A stretch of DNA of 64,000 bases from Piper betle (lineage: Eukaryota; Streptophyta; Magnoliopsida; Piperales; Piperaceae): contig JAURVB010012431.1 in the NCBI GenBank assembly GCA_033002965.1, positions 1 through 64,000 on the forward strand, in the 5' to 3' direction. The position numbers and the translations under genes are program-made. Positions within the stretch are counted from its first letter, which is position 1. Each line of letters opens with the position of its first letter. Shown here piece by piece: positions 24,201 to 35,416 of the stretch. Below the pieces are notes generated by a model, which worked only from the letters and a program-made list of their open reading frames with translations, searched no databases and was not told the DNA's origin.

Positions 24201-26799
24201 ACTTAGTTGGGTGGCAAACTCGTAAATAATACTTGACTCGTCTCCGGCTCGAGTCAAGTATCATAACTAACTCGAAGTAAATCATAAAAAAATCCATAAA
24301 AATCGGGAAAAATCCCATAAAATCAAACAAACACTAAAACATTATAATGATATGCTCTAACACTATCAACCCACCCAAATTGCCCGTAATGCGTCCTAAC
24401 GCGATAAACGACCTAACACTAATTCTACGATCCACTATATATATAATAATAATAAAAAATAAACTGCATGCCTTCATATACTCTAATAACTCATTTTTTC
24501 TACTGTGTTCATGATGTCATCATCGTATACTTGGGTACGCATGACCCTCATAGCTCATACACGCAACTGGCGTCGGCTCAGTGCACGTGTTCTGAAACCG
24601 ACTCGACTCAAAAATAACGATCGAACCAACCGGTTCTGAATATAAAACCCTGACTCGAATCGCGGGTTTTACACTTGCTGCCAATGGGTGGAGTTACAGC
24701 GGTTTGTGGGCGGAATTTCAAGGATGAACGCTGATTCCAGACACCTATACCAGTTCGCCGGCCAAGGCTCATGCCATGCATGCTCACGCACTTGGCCTTG
24801 ACGTTGGGTTGTCGTGGAGAGAGAAGGGAAGAGTTCCCGGTGGTGCTACTGGCCTGACAGAGATCACCTTGCAGTCCCGGCGGTGCTGCTGGCCAGGAGT
24901 CGCGTCTTGGTGCAGAACAGAGTTTAGACGTGGATAGTTGCTGTAAAGCACGAGCTTTATGCTTCCAATTGGATTGCTAGGGAAGGGAAGCAGTTAGGGA
25001 AGGAGGTGATCTGGTTTTGGGTTGAAGAAGAAGGCTCCAGGACCTGTTTTCTTGTGTAAAGAAGAAGGTAGGAGAAGAAGGACGTTGGGGAAGAAGAAGA
25101 TGACAGTTTTGTAAATATGGGTTGACTCGATACCGACTCGAGTAAAAAATAATACTAACTCATAATAAATCTTTAAAAACAATCATTTTAATGGGTTATG
25201 TGTAAATTTACTAAACTAATTAATTATTGTACGAAATTGCCACGAGTAATAAAAAATACGGTTATCATAAACGGTCGATAATGAATCGGCGTAGTACAAG
25301 CGATTAAATTAAATTGGAGGATTATAAGTAATTAATAAAATAAAGATTTTACCTTTACCATATTAAATTTAATATGAGGTAAATAAAGTGATTATTTTAA
25401 TAATGAATAAGTAAGGTAGAAATTAGGTTATTAAATTATAATCGGGTAAAAATCACAAGTGTTGATCCTAAATAGCATAATGAAAATAAATAAAGTTTGA
25501 AACTTTATTGAGTTGAATAATTTAAAATAATTGTATTAGTAATATCTTTGAATTAGGATAATACAAATTATTTTGAATAATTTAATCGAACTACTTAATT
25601 AATTAAAGATTTAAAACCGTAAACTAAATTATTAAGACCGTGGTTAAGTAATTATATCTCAAAGAAAAATATACTAATAATAGTAATTAAATATTTGTTT
25701 ATAAGTTAATAATTATTTTATTATTTGTTAAGTGAGAATTATAATTTAGATAATTAATTTAAAATGTACAGTAGGATTTAAATAATTATGTGACATGAAT
25801 AATTTAATATTTAATATGTTGAATTTTAATCATGATATATATTAGTCATGTAGTTGCATGCATTTCTACTCGAATAAAATTATACTTTTGTATAATTTGA
25901 TGTTCTTGTTCAGATTAGGATCGTTCGTCACAGTTGCAAGTTCACTTACGAACTATCTAAGTTCGTATAATTATTTAAAATATTGTATTTTCCCTTGTTG
26001 GTAGCCTTGGTCGGCCTAAGCCCAGATTCGACCACCATGCACTGAGTGCAATCGGGGTCAAGGAATTGACTTAGTCCGACACGGGGCCGCACCCTTAAAA
26101 TTACTATGTGAGAGTCTTGGTCGACTTGAGTATCTGACCACCATGCGCCGGAACGCAACCGGGGTCGACTCAATTCGGCACAAGGCAGCACCCCCTGAAA
26201 GATTGAACACCTGCCCCCATGCCAAAAGGGGTGACAGGGCACAAAGGCGCATGACAGCTCATTATGTACGTGTGATACCGAGAGGGTGAGTTAATGGAAA
26301 ATAGTGGTAACTATAGGCCGTGGGCCACGTAGCGTGTGTGTGCATGCATGGGATGGTAGCATATAACGAGCTCAGTATAGGCTCATAACAACTAAAAGAC
26401 TCTTGAAACGATAATAGGGATTTTATTGACTTGTTTTATTTAATTATGTGGCTTAATGGTTTTATCACTAACGCGGAATTGCCTCCACAGGTGAGTAGCT
26501 TTGGACTGAAGAATAGAAGTGTGGTTGGTGTTTCTTTTACCCACCTAGGTATGGTGAATCGATAATAAATTGGACTTCCTTTTTACTCTCTTGTGTTATA
26601 ATTGTGGCTATGAGAAATGGTCCGAGACTGTGGGACGGTTATTTTATTTATTGTCATATGCTATCAGAACATGTTTTATTTTTATGATTTATAAATTCTA
26701 GACTTATTTGCAGTATTACAATTCATGTTCTGGAATGTTATGTTTACAACAAATTATATTTTTAAGTAACACCTGGTCCAGTTTGGGCGGGTCGTTACA
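21249..26799 (+). mobile_element. Solo A-family LTR (A5) with perfect target duplication
   Basis: It starts TGTATAGACTATG and ends GGGTCGTTACA, flanked by ATTAC on both sides (21244-21248 and 26800-26804). No PBS, polypurine tract or coding region is attached, so it is a solo LTR left by recombination between the two LTRs of one insertion. Net length without the nested B LTR is about 2.6 kb. It contains the near-palindrome near 25123 and the GT..AG interval at 26491-26548, but no tandem array; two diverged copies of a GACCACCATGC motif (26028 and 26138) are there instead. Confidence 0.9.
21740..24673 (-). mobile_element. B-family solo LTR (minus strand) nested in A5, 2,934 bp
   Basis: On the plus strand it starts TGTTACAGGCC (sense end) and finishes GCGGGTTTTACA (sense start TGTAAAACCCGC). 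A5 sequence resumes on both sides. Flanking pentamers (CAGCA and CTTGC) do not match, so either the target duplication has decayed or the LTR is from a rearranged copy. It holds the palindrome at 24233-24257 and a GC-rich block at 23500-24230 whose long ORFs on both strands look like composition effects. Confidence 0.83.
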
Positions 26800-26804
26800 A
26801 TTAC

Positions 26805-27786
26805 AATCAAAGTCGTTTCCCTGGATATCAACTGCATATATGTGTAACTTGATTAACATAACAAGATGTGCTGCCTATTAGCCTAGTGAAATTATCCATC
26901 CCACATCTATTTTCACTAAGAGAACTTGCGTTAATTTTTGCTGTTGTTCTATGTCTTCATGCCATTGCATCATTTTCTAAGTTAGAATAGTATACCAATT
27001 CATGCCCTTACTTAGCTTGTTGGGTTTAGAATACATTTCCATCACGTCATACACTCTTTGTAGGTAGCTCATTAAGTTTAATAATCTACCTATCATCTGT
27101 ATAGTGGAATATCAAATTCTTGTGGGAACAATACTTACTTATCACTCTATTCCTTATTCAATGCGTGCACTTACGCCATGCATTGAAATAGCAACAACAG
27201 TACTCCCTATGGTGAGTGACATTGCATTCACTTATATGAATAACCCTTGTTGAAGTATAGTGCCACAACATTCATTATCAGCACTGCAGTGCTCAAATCC
27301 TAATTTGATTTCTTCGTGTTTGAGTGATATTTTTACTGGATGTATGCTATGTTTATGATTGGTTAATCATTGTATGATGTATGTATGATGATGTTAAATG
27401 TCATTAATATTTTTAGTGTGTTGTATGAATTCATCAGCATCATGCATACATATCACAACTTATAGATATGGGAAACCTAGTCTTGATTGGAATTTATATT
27501 AATCATCATCCATGGTAGGAGTGGCTTGCGTAGCTGAGACTCAAAGCGAGTTAGCAAGCTGATCATGTCCATGTTTAGTCATTTTTGGGGAGTTTTAAGA
27601 TCCTCAATTTTTTTATAATTAATCGGATGTTTATCCTTTTCGACAAGTTGTGTTTTCAGAAGTATAAGCATGGCCCTAAGGATCAAAAGGTCAATAGCTA
27701 GTTTGTTTTCTAGAGTCAAGTCAATCGAGGTTGATGAAAGGACTTATGAATAGTTTTTATCCAATTTTCCCAAGTCTGAAGGAGCT
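26805..27786. other. Unassigned spacer, no gene seen
   Basis: AT-rich sequence between the right target duplication of A5 and a C-family LTR piece. I find no long ORF, no LTR end and no family motif shared with the rest of the window. It may be remnant of the sequence into which A5 inserted, or an older unrecognised repeat. Confidence 0.5.
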
Positions 27787-28583
27787 TGTAACACCCTGAT
27801 TTAAGTTCACCTAAGAACCAAATCAGAAATATTACCATCGAGTCAAGTCTTGTCTAAATTTGTTGGTCGATAAGACTCGATCTATAAAATAGATCAAAAT
27901 TACTCGTTTGGCATCATAAGAATGGAAGACATTGTTAAATATGCATCAAAACACATCAAATATAAATAAAAGCAGGAAAGAAAATAATAGCATTGAGCTC
28001 AAGTGTGTGTAGCGTTATCTCTCTTCCCACCAAAGTGGACTTAGGATTGGAAGACCTACATATATAATATAAAAAACGTTAGTAACGAATGCTACTGGTC
28101 TAAAAAATAACTAGTCCAAACTGACATATGGGTATTCCATTACCCACTGAAGCATAGGAAACTTTAGAATTTCCTCACAGTGGGCAATAAGAAAACATAT
28201 TTAAATAAGTGTTGACATGCATGCACGGCTAATATTCATATTCATGCATACAATACTTACGACCTCACATCCTCCATATTACACCCGCCATGGTACTTTA
28301 GTAGCAAAAGGAATGATTAAGTTAGTACCACAAATTCAAAAAATGTGTTGCATTACGTAGTACCCTCATACTCTGTACTACCTCAGGGTTTGAAGAAGTA
28401 CTAGTGGAGTCCATACATCCCGTACACACTCTTAGTCATAAAAGCCCCATATAGGCTTGAGAGAGGATTGAATACTTCTAGATCTTAATCTCTCAAAAAC
28501 CATCTAGTGGCCTCAACCTTGAAGTTTTATTAAACATGTGTAAAAAGCATAGCTTAATGGCCCAAAATCAAAGGGATTCGAGG
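27787..28583 (-). repeat. C-family LTR piece on the minus strand
   Basis: TGTAACACCCTGATTTAAG on the plus strand is the sense end of a C LTR and matches 45261 onward (TTCACCTAAGAACCA, the ATGTCTTCCATTCT complement, a block near ACGTTAGTAACGAATG). The match stops near 28583 after GGGATTCGA, about a quarter of a full C LTR. Confidence 0.8.
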
Positions 28584-28686
28584 GAGAGCTACCAGGTTGC
28601 CAATGAGATGACATCTTCAGTTGAGTCCTTTGATCGTAGTTGATGTGAGATATTCCGAAGATGAAATTTTTATAAGGAGGAGAGGT
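28584..28686 (+). pseudogene. Last 100 bases of a C-element internal region
   Basis: GATGAAATTTTTATAAGGAG and GAGAGG directly precede the C LTR at 28687, as the polypurine tract does in B1 and B3. All coding sequence of this element has been lost, apparently by the event that joined it to the inverted LTR piece at 27787-28583. Confidence 0.65.
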
Positions 28687-30132
28687 TGTAAAACCCAACT
28701 TCAGGTTAGGGTTTTACCCATTTGTACTTTGCCCAGTTTGGGCCAGTCTCGAGTTGGTTCAAGCAAGCTCAAGCCAGACCAATTTTCAGACCATGAGTAT
28801 GGGGCCCAATTGACCATATGAGCATGTTATGGTGCCTGAGTATGCTCAACATGCACACGATAGATTCAGTTAGGCTACAACAGAACACGAGTTATCAGTA
28901 TATACATGAGGGATACAAATGATTTGTTATGGGTTAGCCAAGGTTTTAGGCCTAGATCTAGGCCGTTGCAGCATTTAGTATCTGTTTGGGGTTTTCAGGG
29001 TATCTTATTTGCATACATCATAAGGATTTCAAATCACCAGATTTTCATCCAATTGAATATAGGGCTCGAGGCCCATTTGACCTTCTAGCCTTGATTCCCA
29101 CCCATAAAGTCACTTTTAAGATTCGAGTTAGTTTTAGCTTTGGACGGTCTGGATCCGAGTTTTACGTCCATATGTATATTGCATATACCTAGGTGGGCCC
29201 CACTAGGCCACGAGTTGGCAGACATCTAGATCATACCATGTGGCAAGTTCTGAGCCATCCACTCAGTCCTAGCTTCACCCATCGATTTTTAAAGGTTTTT
29301 CACCCATTTTTTGAGTTGTACATCCTTGGCACCGCCGCCACTTTAGCTCACCGCCAGTGACTGTCCAAGCCTCCCCGGCCACAGGACCAACACCCCATGA
29401 TTGCCTTGCGGCCAGCTTTCTATTTGTACCTCACATCACCACCTGTGTTGCCACAGTGGCCACTGGAGAAGGAGTTTTTACCGTCGATTTTTGCCTCGCC
29501 GCCATCATTTGAGCGATTTTTGGCACGGGCGAGCTTCCTCCATCTGATCCAAACACCCACATAGCTTCATCTTGCCGAGATCTACATTTTGAGACCACCC
29601 AAGACCACCAATCTGGCCACGATCGCCGACGACGACGTCACCGCACCCGTGGTGATTCCACCCTCTTTCTTGCCATTTTCCAACCAACCAATGACCGGAC
29701 CCTGGTGATCACCACCACCAACATGCTCCTCGTTGTCAAGGTCATCAATCCTTACCTACGATGAGCCTAGTCGCACCGCCATCAGTGTTTTCTGCTGTTT
29801 GCGTCCGCCTACGCGAGTTTTGTTCACTTCTTCATGTCTATGGTAATGTTTGAACCTATGTCGGCATCAAGCTACCTAGCCCAGCACTGTTGCTTGACTC
29901 AGCTAAGTTCACTCTATTTGACTTGGTCTACTCGCTCAGGTTTACTAAGTTCGGTCTAGTTCAGCTCATTTTCAGTCATTTTCAGCCTTTTTTGGACCGT
30001 TTCGGTAATTCAAAAACCCCTATAATACTGTTCACATTATTTAGCTTATTTTGGATGCTATGAGTTTATTTATTTATTTATTATTATTATTTATTTCTTT
30101 TTATTTATATGTTGTCGTATATGATGAATGTT
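28687..30132 (+). repeat. C-family 3' LTR, left part
   Basis: It starts TGTAAAACCCAACTTC (sense start), matches the minus-strand solo C LTR from 48404 downward, and stops at 30132 where TGTAACACC of an inserted LTR begins. The remainder resumes near 43426. ORFs near 28906-29192 and 29505-29687 have no recognisable domain. Confidence 0.8.
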
Positions 30133-30231
30133 TGTAACACCAAATTTTTTGGTCCAAGGGCAGACCGAAGTGCGATGTTATAATTTGGAAAACAATTCGT
30201 TGGACAAGTCTTGTACAAATTTTACAGAAGT
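30133..30231 (-). repeat. C-like LTR (D) on the minus strand, left piece
   Basis: TGTAACACCAAATTTTTTGG is the sense end of a C-like LTR, interrupted after 99 bp by A2. It continues at 39582. The A2 target duplication is GAAGT (30227-30231) against AAAGT (39577-39581). Confidence 0.65.
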
Positions 30232-33200
30232 TGTAAAGACCATGGAAAAAAAATTTTAATATATTCGACTCGGGCAAGGAAGGATCGAACGTCAGAGAAT
30301 TAATATTAATTATATCATATCCTCCATCCTAGCCTTCATTCGCATTCTCTTCTTCTCTTCCTTACCGGCGTGTCTTCTTCCTTGCTTAGATATTCTTTCT
30401 ATCTCCCCTCTTTATAATTTTCTTGCATACATATTTTAAATGATAATAAGCTGTATAATCATGAGCATTAAAGTTTAAAATCAACAAGAAAGAAAGTAAA
30501 CAGAAATTAAGTTTAATTTGGCCGACGAGTCCCCTGTTTCGGCGAGATGGGTAAGCACAGGCGAGGTTGCGCTTGGAATCGGTGGCGACGGTTGTTCCGA
30601 CGTCGGAAGATGATCCTACTCTCTTCGTCAATCAGTGTAGGGTCAATCTCATGTGTGTGGATGTTGGCCTGGGGTGGTAAATGGCCAAAAACAAAGGATG
30701 GCGGCAAAAACAGAGGCGATGGCGGTGGGCGAAGAAATCCGGCCGTCCTGGGTGGCGAAGGGTTCCAATATGGCCGGGGAAGGTAGATAGGTGGTCGAGG
30801 GTGTCGAGGCGACCACCCAATTGAGGCGGCGACGCTCGCCGACGGTGGAATCGTCGACGTGAGCACGCCGCTAGGCAGGCGCTACGGGCGTCGCCGAGGC
30901 TGGAAGACAGCCGTAGTTGGCCAGGGCAACACCGCAACGACATGGCAGGGCTGGACAGAGGCCGGAGGTGGTCGGCGGCAGCGGCGGCTGGAGGGCGCCT
31001 GGAGTTGGTAACAGAGCATGTCAGAGAAGAAGAAGGAAAATAATTACCTTGTGTGGCAAACTTGTAAATAATACTTGCCTCGATACAACTCGAGTTAAAT
31101 AATAATACCAACTCATAAATAACACATGACTCAATACCGACACGAGTTAAAAATAATTCGAACTAGGAATAAATCTTTAAAAATAATTATTTTAATGGGT
31201 TATGGTTTAAAGTTACTAAACTAATTAATTATTAGACGAAGTCGACATGGACATAAGTAATAAAAATACAGTAATGATAAACGGTCGATAATTAATCGGC
31301 GTAATAAAAGCGATTAAATTAAATCGGATGGTTATAAGTGATTAACAAAATAAAGATTTTACCTTTATCTTATTAAATTTAATATTAGGTAAATAAAGTG
31401 ATTATTGTAATAACGAGTAAGTAATGTAGAAAATGGGTTATTAAACTATAGTTGGGTAGCAATCACTAGCGCCGAACGTAAACAGAATAATAAAAATAAA
31501 TAAAGTTCGAAATTTTATTGAGTCGAATAATTTAAAATAATTGTATTAATAATATTGTTGAATAATACAAATTATTTTAAATAATTTAATCGATCAACTT
31601 AATTAATTAAATTGCTATAAATAATAGCAGCGACTAAAAATTATAACTGTAAACTAAATTATCAAGATCGGGGTTAAGTAATTATCATTGCAAAGGAAAT
31701 TAAATACTTGTTGATTAGTAATAATTATTTTATCCATTGTTAAGTATTCATTATGATTTAGATAATTAATTTAAAATGTGAAGTAGGATTTAAATGATTC
31801 TGTCATAGGAATAATTAATTATCTCACTAGATTTATTGATAATTTAATATTTAATATTTTTGGAAATGATATATAAATTAGATGTTTAGTTGCATGCATT
31901 CCTACTCGAATAAAATTATACTTATGTATAATTTTATATTCTCGTTCAGATTAGGATCATTGGTCACAGCTGCTAGTTCGAAATACCTAGGTCCGTATAA
32001 TCATTTGAAATGTTATACTTTTTCTTGTTGGCAGCCCTGGTCGACCTGAACCCAGTTCGACCACCATGCGTTGTAACGCAATCAGGGTCAAGGAATTAAC
32101 TCAGTCCAAATCGGGGCCGCACCTTTAAAATTACTATGTGCGTTACTATGTGTGTGCTTATAATTAATTGAAATGTTGTATTGTCCGTATAATTATTTGA
32201 AATGTTGTATTTTCACAAATTGGTATAATTATATGAAATTGTGTATTTTTTTAAAACTGGTAGCCTTTGTCGGCACTAATCCCAAAATGAATTGGGGGAC
32301 CACCTAATCTCAGAATGAACTGGGAGACAATTTTCTAATCTGAGAATGAACTGGGAGACCATGACTAACATCAATATGAATAGGGGGACCATCTAATCTT
32401 AGAATGAGCTGGGAGACAATTTTCTAATCTCATAATGAACTGGGAGACCATGACTAACCTCAAAATGAATTGGGGGACCACCTAATTTTAGAATGAGCAG
32501 GGAGACAATTTTCTAATCTCAGAATGAACTGGGAGACCATGACTAACCTGAAAATGAATTGGGGAACCATGACTAATCTCAAAATGAATTGGGAGACCAC
32601 CTAATCTCAGAATGAGCTGGGAGATGATTTCTAATCTCAGAATGAACTGGGAGACCATGACTAATCTCAAAATGAATTGGGAGACCACCGAATTTCAGAA
32701 TGAGCTGGGAGACGTTTTTAATCTCAGAATGAGCTAGGAGTCAACTTTTACTAGTCTCAGAATGACCTGAGAGTCAAGTTACTAATCTCAAAATGACATG
32801 AGGGATAATTACTCTGTACTTGTGTAATAATAATAATAAAAACGAGTGAAATGATAATAAGGATTATATTGACTTGTTTCATTTAATTATGCGGCTTAGT
32901 GGTTTCATCACTAATGCGGAATTGCCTCCACAGGTGAGCAGCTTTGGGACTAAAGAATAGAAGTGTGGTTGGTGGTTCTTTTACTAACCCAGGTATGGTG
33001 AATCGATAATAAAGTTGGACTTCCTTATTATTCTCTTGTGTTATCAATGTGGCTATGGGAAACGGTCCGAGACTGTGGGACGGTTATTTTAAATTTTAGA
33101 GAACATGATTTATTGTTATGATTTATATTATATGTTGCAAGACTATTTGTTGTATTTAAATTCATGTTCTGGAAGGTTACATTTACATTAACTATATTTT

Positions 33201-33237
33201 TAAGTAACTCCTAGTCCGGTTCGGGCAGGTCATTAAA
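30232..33237 (+). repeat. 5' LTR of A2, 3,006 bp
   Basis: It starts TGTAAAGACCATGG and ends CATTAAA where other A LTRs have CGTTACA, so the terminal CA is mutated. It lacks about 110 bp near its start that the 3' LTR has (after 36290), and has a shorter tandem array. GC-rich segment 30540-31010; near-palindromes near 31072 and 31127; GT..AG interval 32934-32992. Confidence 0.9.
32285..32790 (+). repeat. 90-bp higher-order tandem array in the A2 5' LTR
   Basis: Three monomers of 31, 31 and 28 bp alternate, each beginning AATGAACTGGGAG, AATGAGCTGGGAG or AATGAATTGGGGG and ending in CTAATCTCAG or CTAACCTCAA. The unit is unrelated to the 133-bp unit of A1 but lies at the equivalent place in the LTR, after the GACCACCATGC motif. 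Some units are incomplete. Confidence 0.88.
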
Positions 33238-33239
33238 GG

Positions 33240-33251
33240 TGGTATTAGAGC
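33240..33251 (+). other. Primer-binding site of A2
   Basis: TGGTATTAGAGC, one mismatch (T for C) from the initiator-Met tRNA site of A1 and A3. Confidence 0.88.
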
Positions 33252-33419
33252 ATCGTTTCCCACAAGCTCACATTTTATGACTCAAGTACCTTGTCGAAAA
33301 GTCCAATAATTATCTTTTCCCACTATGTTGTGTTATTAATTAACAAATGTATTGGCTAATAAACCTAAGTCATAACTGGAAAAAAAATACTAATGAGCCA
33401 TGAAGGTTCGACGTTTCAG

Positions 33420-34090
33420 ATGGCAGGCACTCGTAGACAATCAAACTGAGCTACTCCGCCCACTGCGAACACCGAGAATGTTTTGGCTCAGATCCTAACG
33501 GCCATACAGGGACTGACACAGGCTTCAGAAAATACAAATTTTGTTGTTCAAAATATTGTTCGACGGTTACTGGGAGTGGTAGCAGGGCATGGAGCCTCAA
33601 ACTCGGCAACGGGTCCTAGAATCACCCCAGATGGTGGTCAGGGAAGTGCCCAAGGGTGGGCAGGGTTAGCAGACCTAGGTGAGCAAGGGAAGTGTCCAAA
33701 CCCAGTGCCACCGGTAGTTCGACAAGTGGTGCCGCCAGCGGTTGATGATAGTGACCGCTACACTTTGTAAAAATTTAGAAAGAATAGAGCTGAGGTATTT
33801 ATTGGAGGGATCGATCCCATGAAGGCGGAGAGCTGGATTGACATTACTGAAAAAGCGTTTAGAGCTCTGTTTGTGTCCCACCGCCATCAAGTGAGATTGG
33901 CAACATGCATGCTTCAAGAGGAAGCATCTAATTGGTGGAAATCCATGGAGAAAACCACTTTCCATCGACGTGAGATATCCTCCAGGTGGAATTTGTGGTA
34001 GCTTTCAATGGACAATATTTTCCAGAGCCCGTTGTCTAGAAGAAAGCACTAGCATTCTCTAATTTGGTTTAGGGGGGATTAAGTTTGGGA
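33420..34090 (+). pseudogene. gag of A2, C-terminus deleted
   Basis: ATG at 33420 with TGA at codon 10, the same stop position as A1. Downstream: [28 protein letters not shown], a TAA after DRYTL, EVFIGGIDPMKAESWI, FRALFVSHRHQVRLA, EEASNWWKSM, then a frameshift near 33965-33990 and YFPEPVV-type and LSLGI sequence. This is the capsid core of chromovirus gag. Near 34090 it jumps to residues that normally precede RT, so zinc knuckle and protease are gone. Confidence 0.85.
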
Positions 34091-34099
34091 ATAAGTGTA

Positions 34100-34594
34100 C
34101 TCCCAGATGAACTTATAGGGTTACCTCCTAAGCGGGCAGTGGAGTTTGCCATTGACCTAGCCCTTGAAGTGACACCAGTTTCTAAAGTACCAGTCTTGAC
34201 ACTGCCAAATGGTAATGAAGGATTCATAGTCTTCAGTGATGCGTCTCGGTTGTGTTTCGGATGTGTCCTTATGCAAGAAGGTAAGGTGGTGGCCTATGCC
34301 TCTCGTCAATTGAAGATTCATGAGCAAAATTATGCAACCCATGACTTGGAACTAGCATTAGTGGTTTTTGCCCTAAATATTTGGAGGCACTACTTGTGTG
34401 GAGCCCAGTTCGAAGTCTTCACTGACCACCAGAGTTTGAAGTATATATTCACCCAGAATGACCTTAACCTTCGACAGAGGCGGTGGATGGAATATTTGAA
34501 GGACTACGACTTCCAAATCTTATACCATCCAGGGAAAGCGAATGTGGTAGCTGACGCGTTGAGTCGGAAGGGCCAAGTAGACAAAAGTCAGTAG
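34100..34594 (+). pseudogene. RNase H of A2 with a short pre-RT stub
   Basis: An ORF opens with [20 protein letters not shown], the usual lead-in to RT, then at about 34190 jumps past the whole RT polymerase into RNase H. The RNase H boxes look intact: [42 protein letters not shown]. The ORF ends at a TAG (34592-34594) where related copies read on. This is the best-kept RNase H in the window, but without RT it had no role of its own. Confidence 0.87.
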
Positions 34595-34741
34595 CTAGCT
34601 AGACTTTGGGCCATGTCAGCAGAAGTGGTAGCTATCAACCCGGTGGAGCAACTAACAGGCTTGCTGGCAAATTTGGTTGTTTCCAATGATTTAGTTGATC
34701 GTGTTAAGCTAGCACAAATGGGTGATGAGGAGTTGAATTAA

Positions 34742-35390
34742 ATGTTGGACAAGATTCCAGACAATGTAGCTAATTCCATTAATGAGATCAGATTTAGAGG
34801 AAGGTTGTGTGTACCCAAAGACAATGCACTGAGACGAAATATCTTGGAGGAGGCTCATCGCACAAAGTTCTCGATACACCCTGAAGTTACTAAAATGTAT
34901 CAGGATTTAAAGCGAACCTACTGGTGGATTGGGATGAAGAGGGATGTTGTGGATTTTGTCTCTAAGTGGCAGACTTCCCGTAGAACATCAACTCCTGGAG
35001 GATTATTGCAACCTTTAGTAATACCAACATGGAAATGGGAGTGTGTCACATGCGATTTTATTTCAAAGCTCCCAAGAGAAGCATGACTCCATATGGGTAG
35101 TTGTGGACCGACTAACTAAGGTAGCTCACTTCATCCCCACGAAATCAATGAGAACGGCAGAATACCTGGCAGGATTATATGTTGACAATATTGTCAAATT
35201 GCATGGGATTCCAAAGGAGATAGTCTCCGACCGCGATCCCCTATTCACCTCACATTTCTTGGAAGCTTTTCAAAAAGCCATGGGAACTCAAATTAAGTTG
35301 AGTACAACATATCATCCCCAAACTGATGGTCAGAGTGGGAGGACTATTCAAACTTTGGAAGATTTGTTAAGAGCGTGCATTCTTGACTAG
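34742..35390 (+). pseudogene. Integrase zinc-binding domain and core of A2
   Basis: EEAHRTKFSIHPEVTKMYQ keeps both histidines, but where B1-like elements have the two cysteines this reads FVSKWQTSRRTS, so the zinc site is lost. The core has CDFISKLP (first D), a frameshift near 35085, VVDRLTKVAHFIPTKS, HGIPKEIVSDRDPLF (second D) and HPQTDGQSGRTIQ, where glycine replaces the catalytic glutamate (E in B1). A TAG near 35388 and a one-base shift follow. It could not have catalysed strand transfer. Confidence 0.88.
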
Positions 35391-35416
35391 GGGGTGACAC
35401 GGAGAAACACTTAGCC

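Noticed and set aside
23532..24330. Arg/Pro-rich ORFs up to 205 codons on both strands
   Set aside because: They fall in the GC-rich block of a solo B LTR; stop codons are rare there from composition alone.
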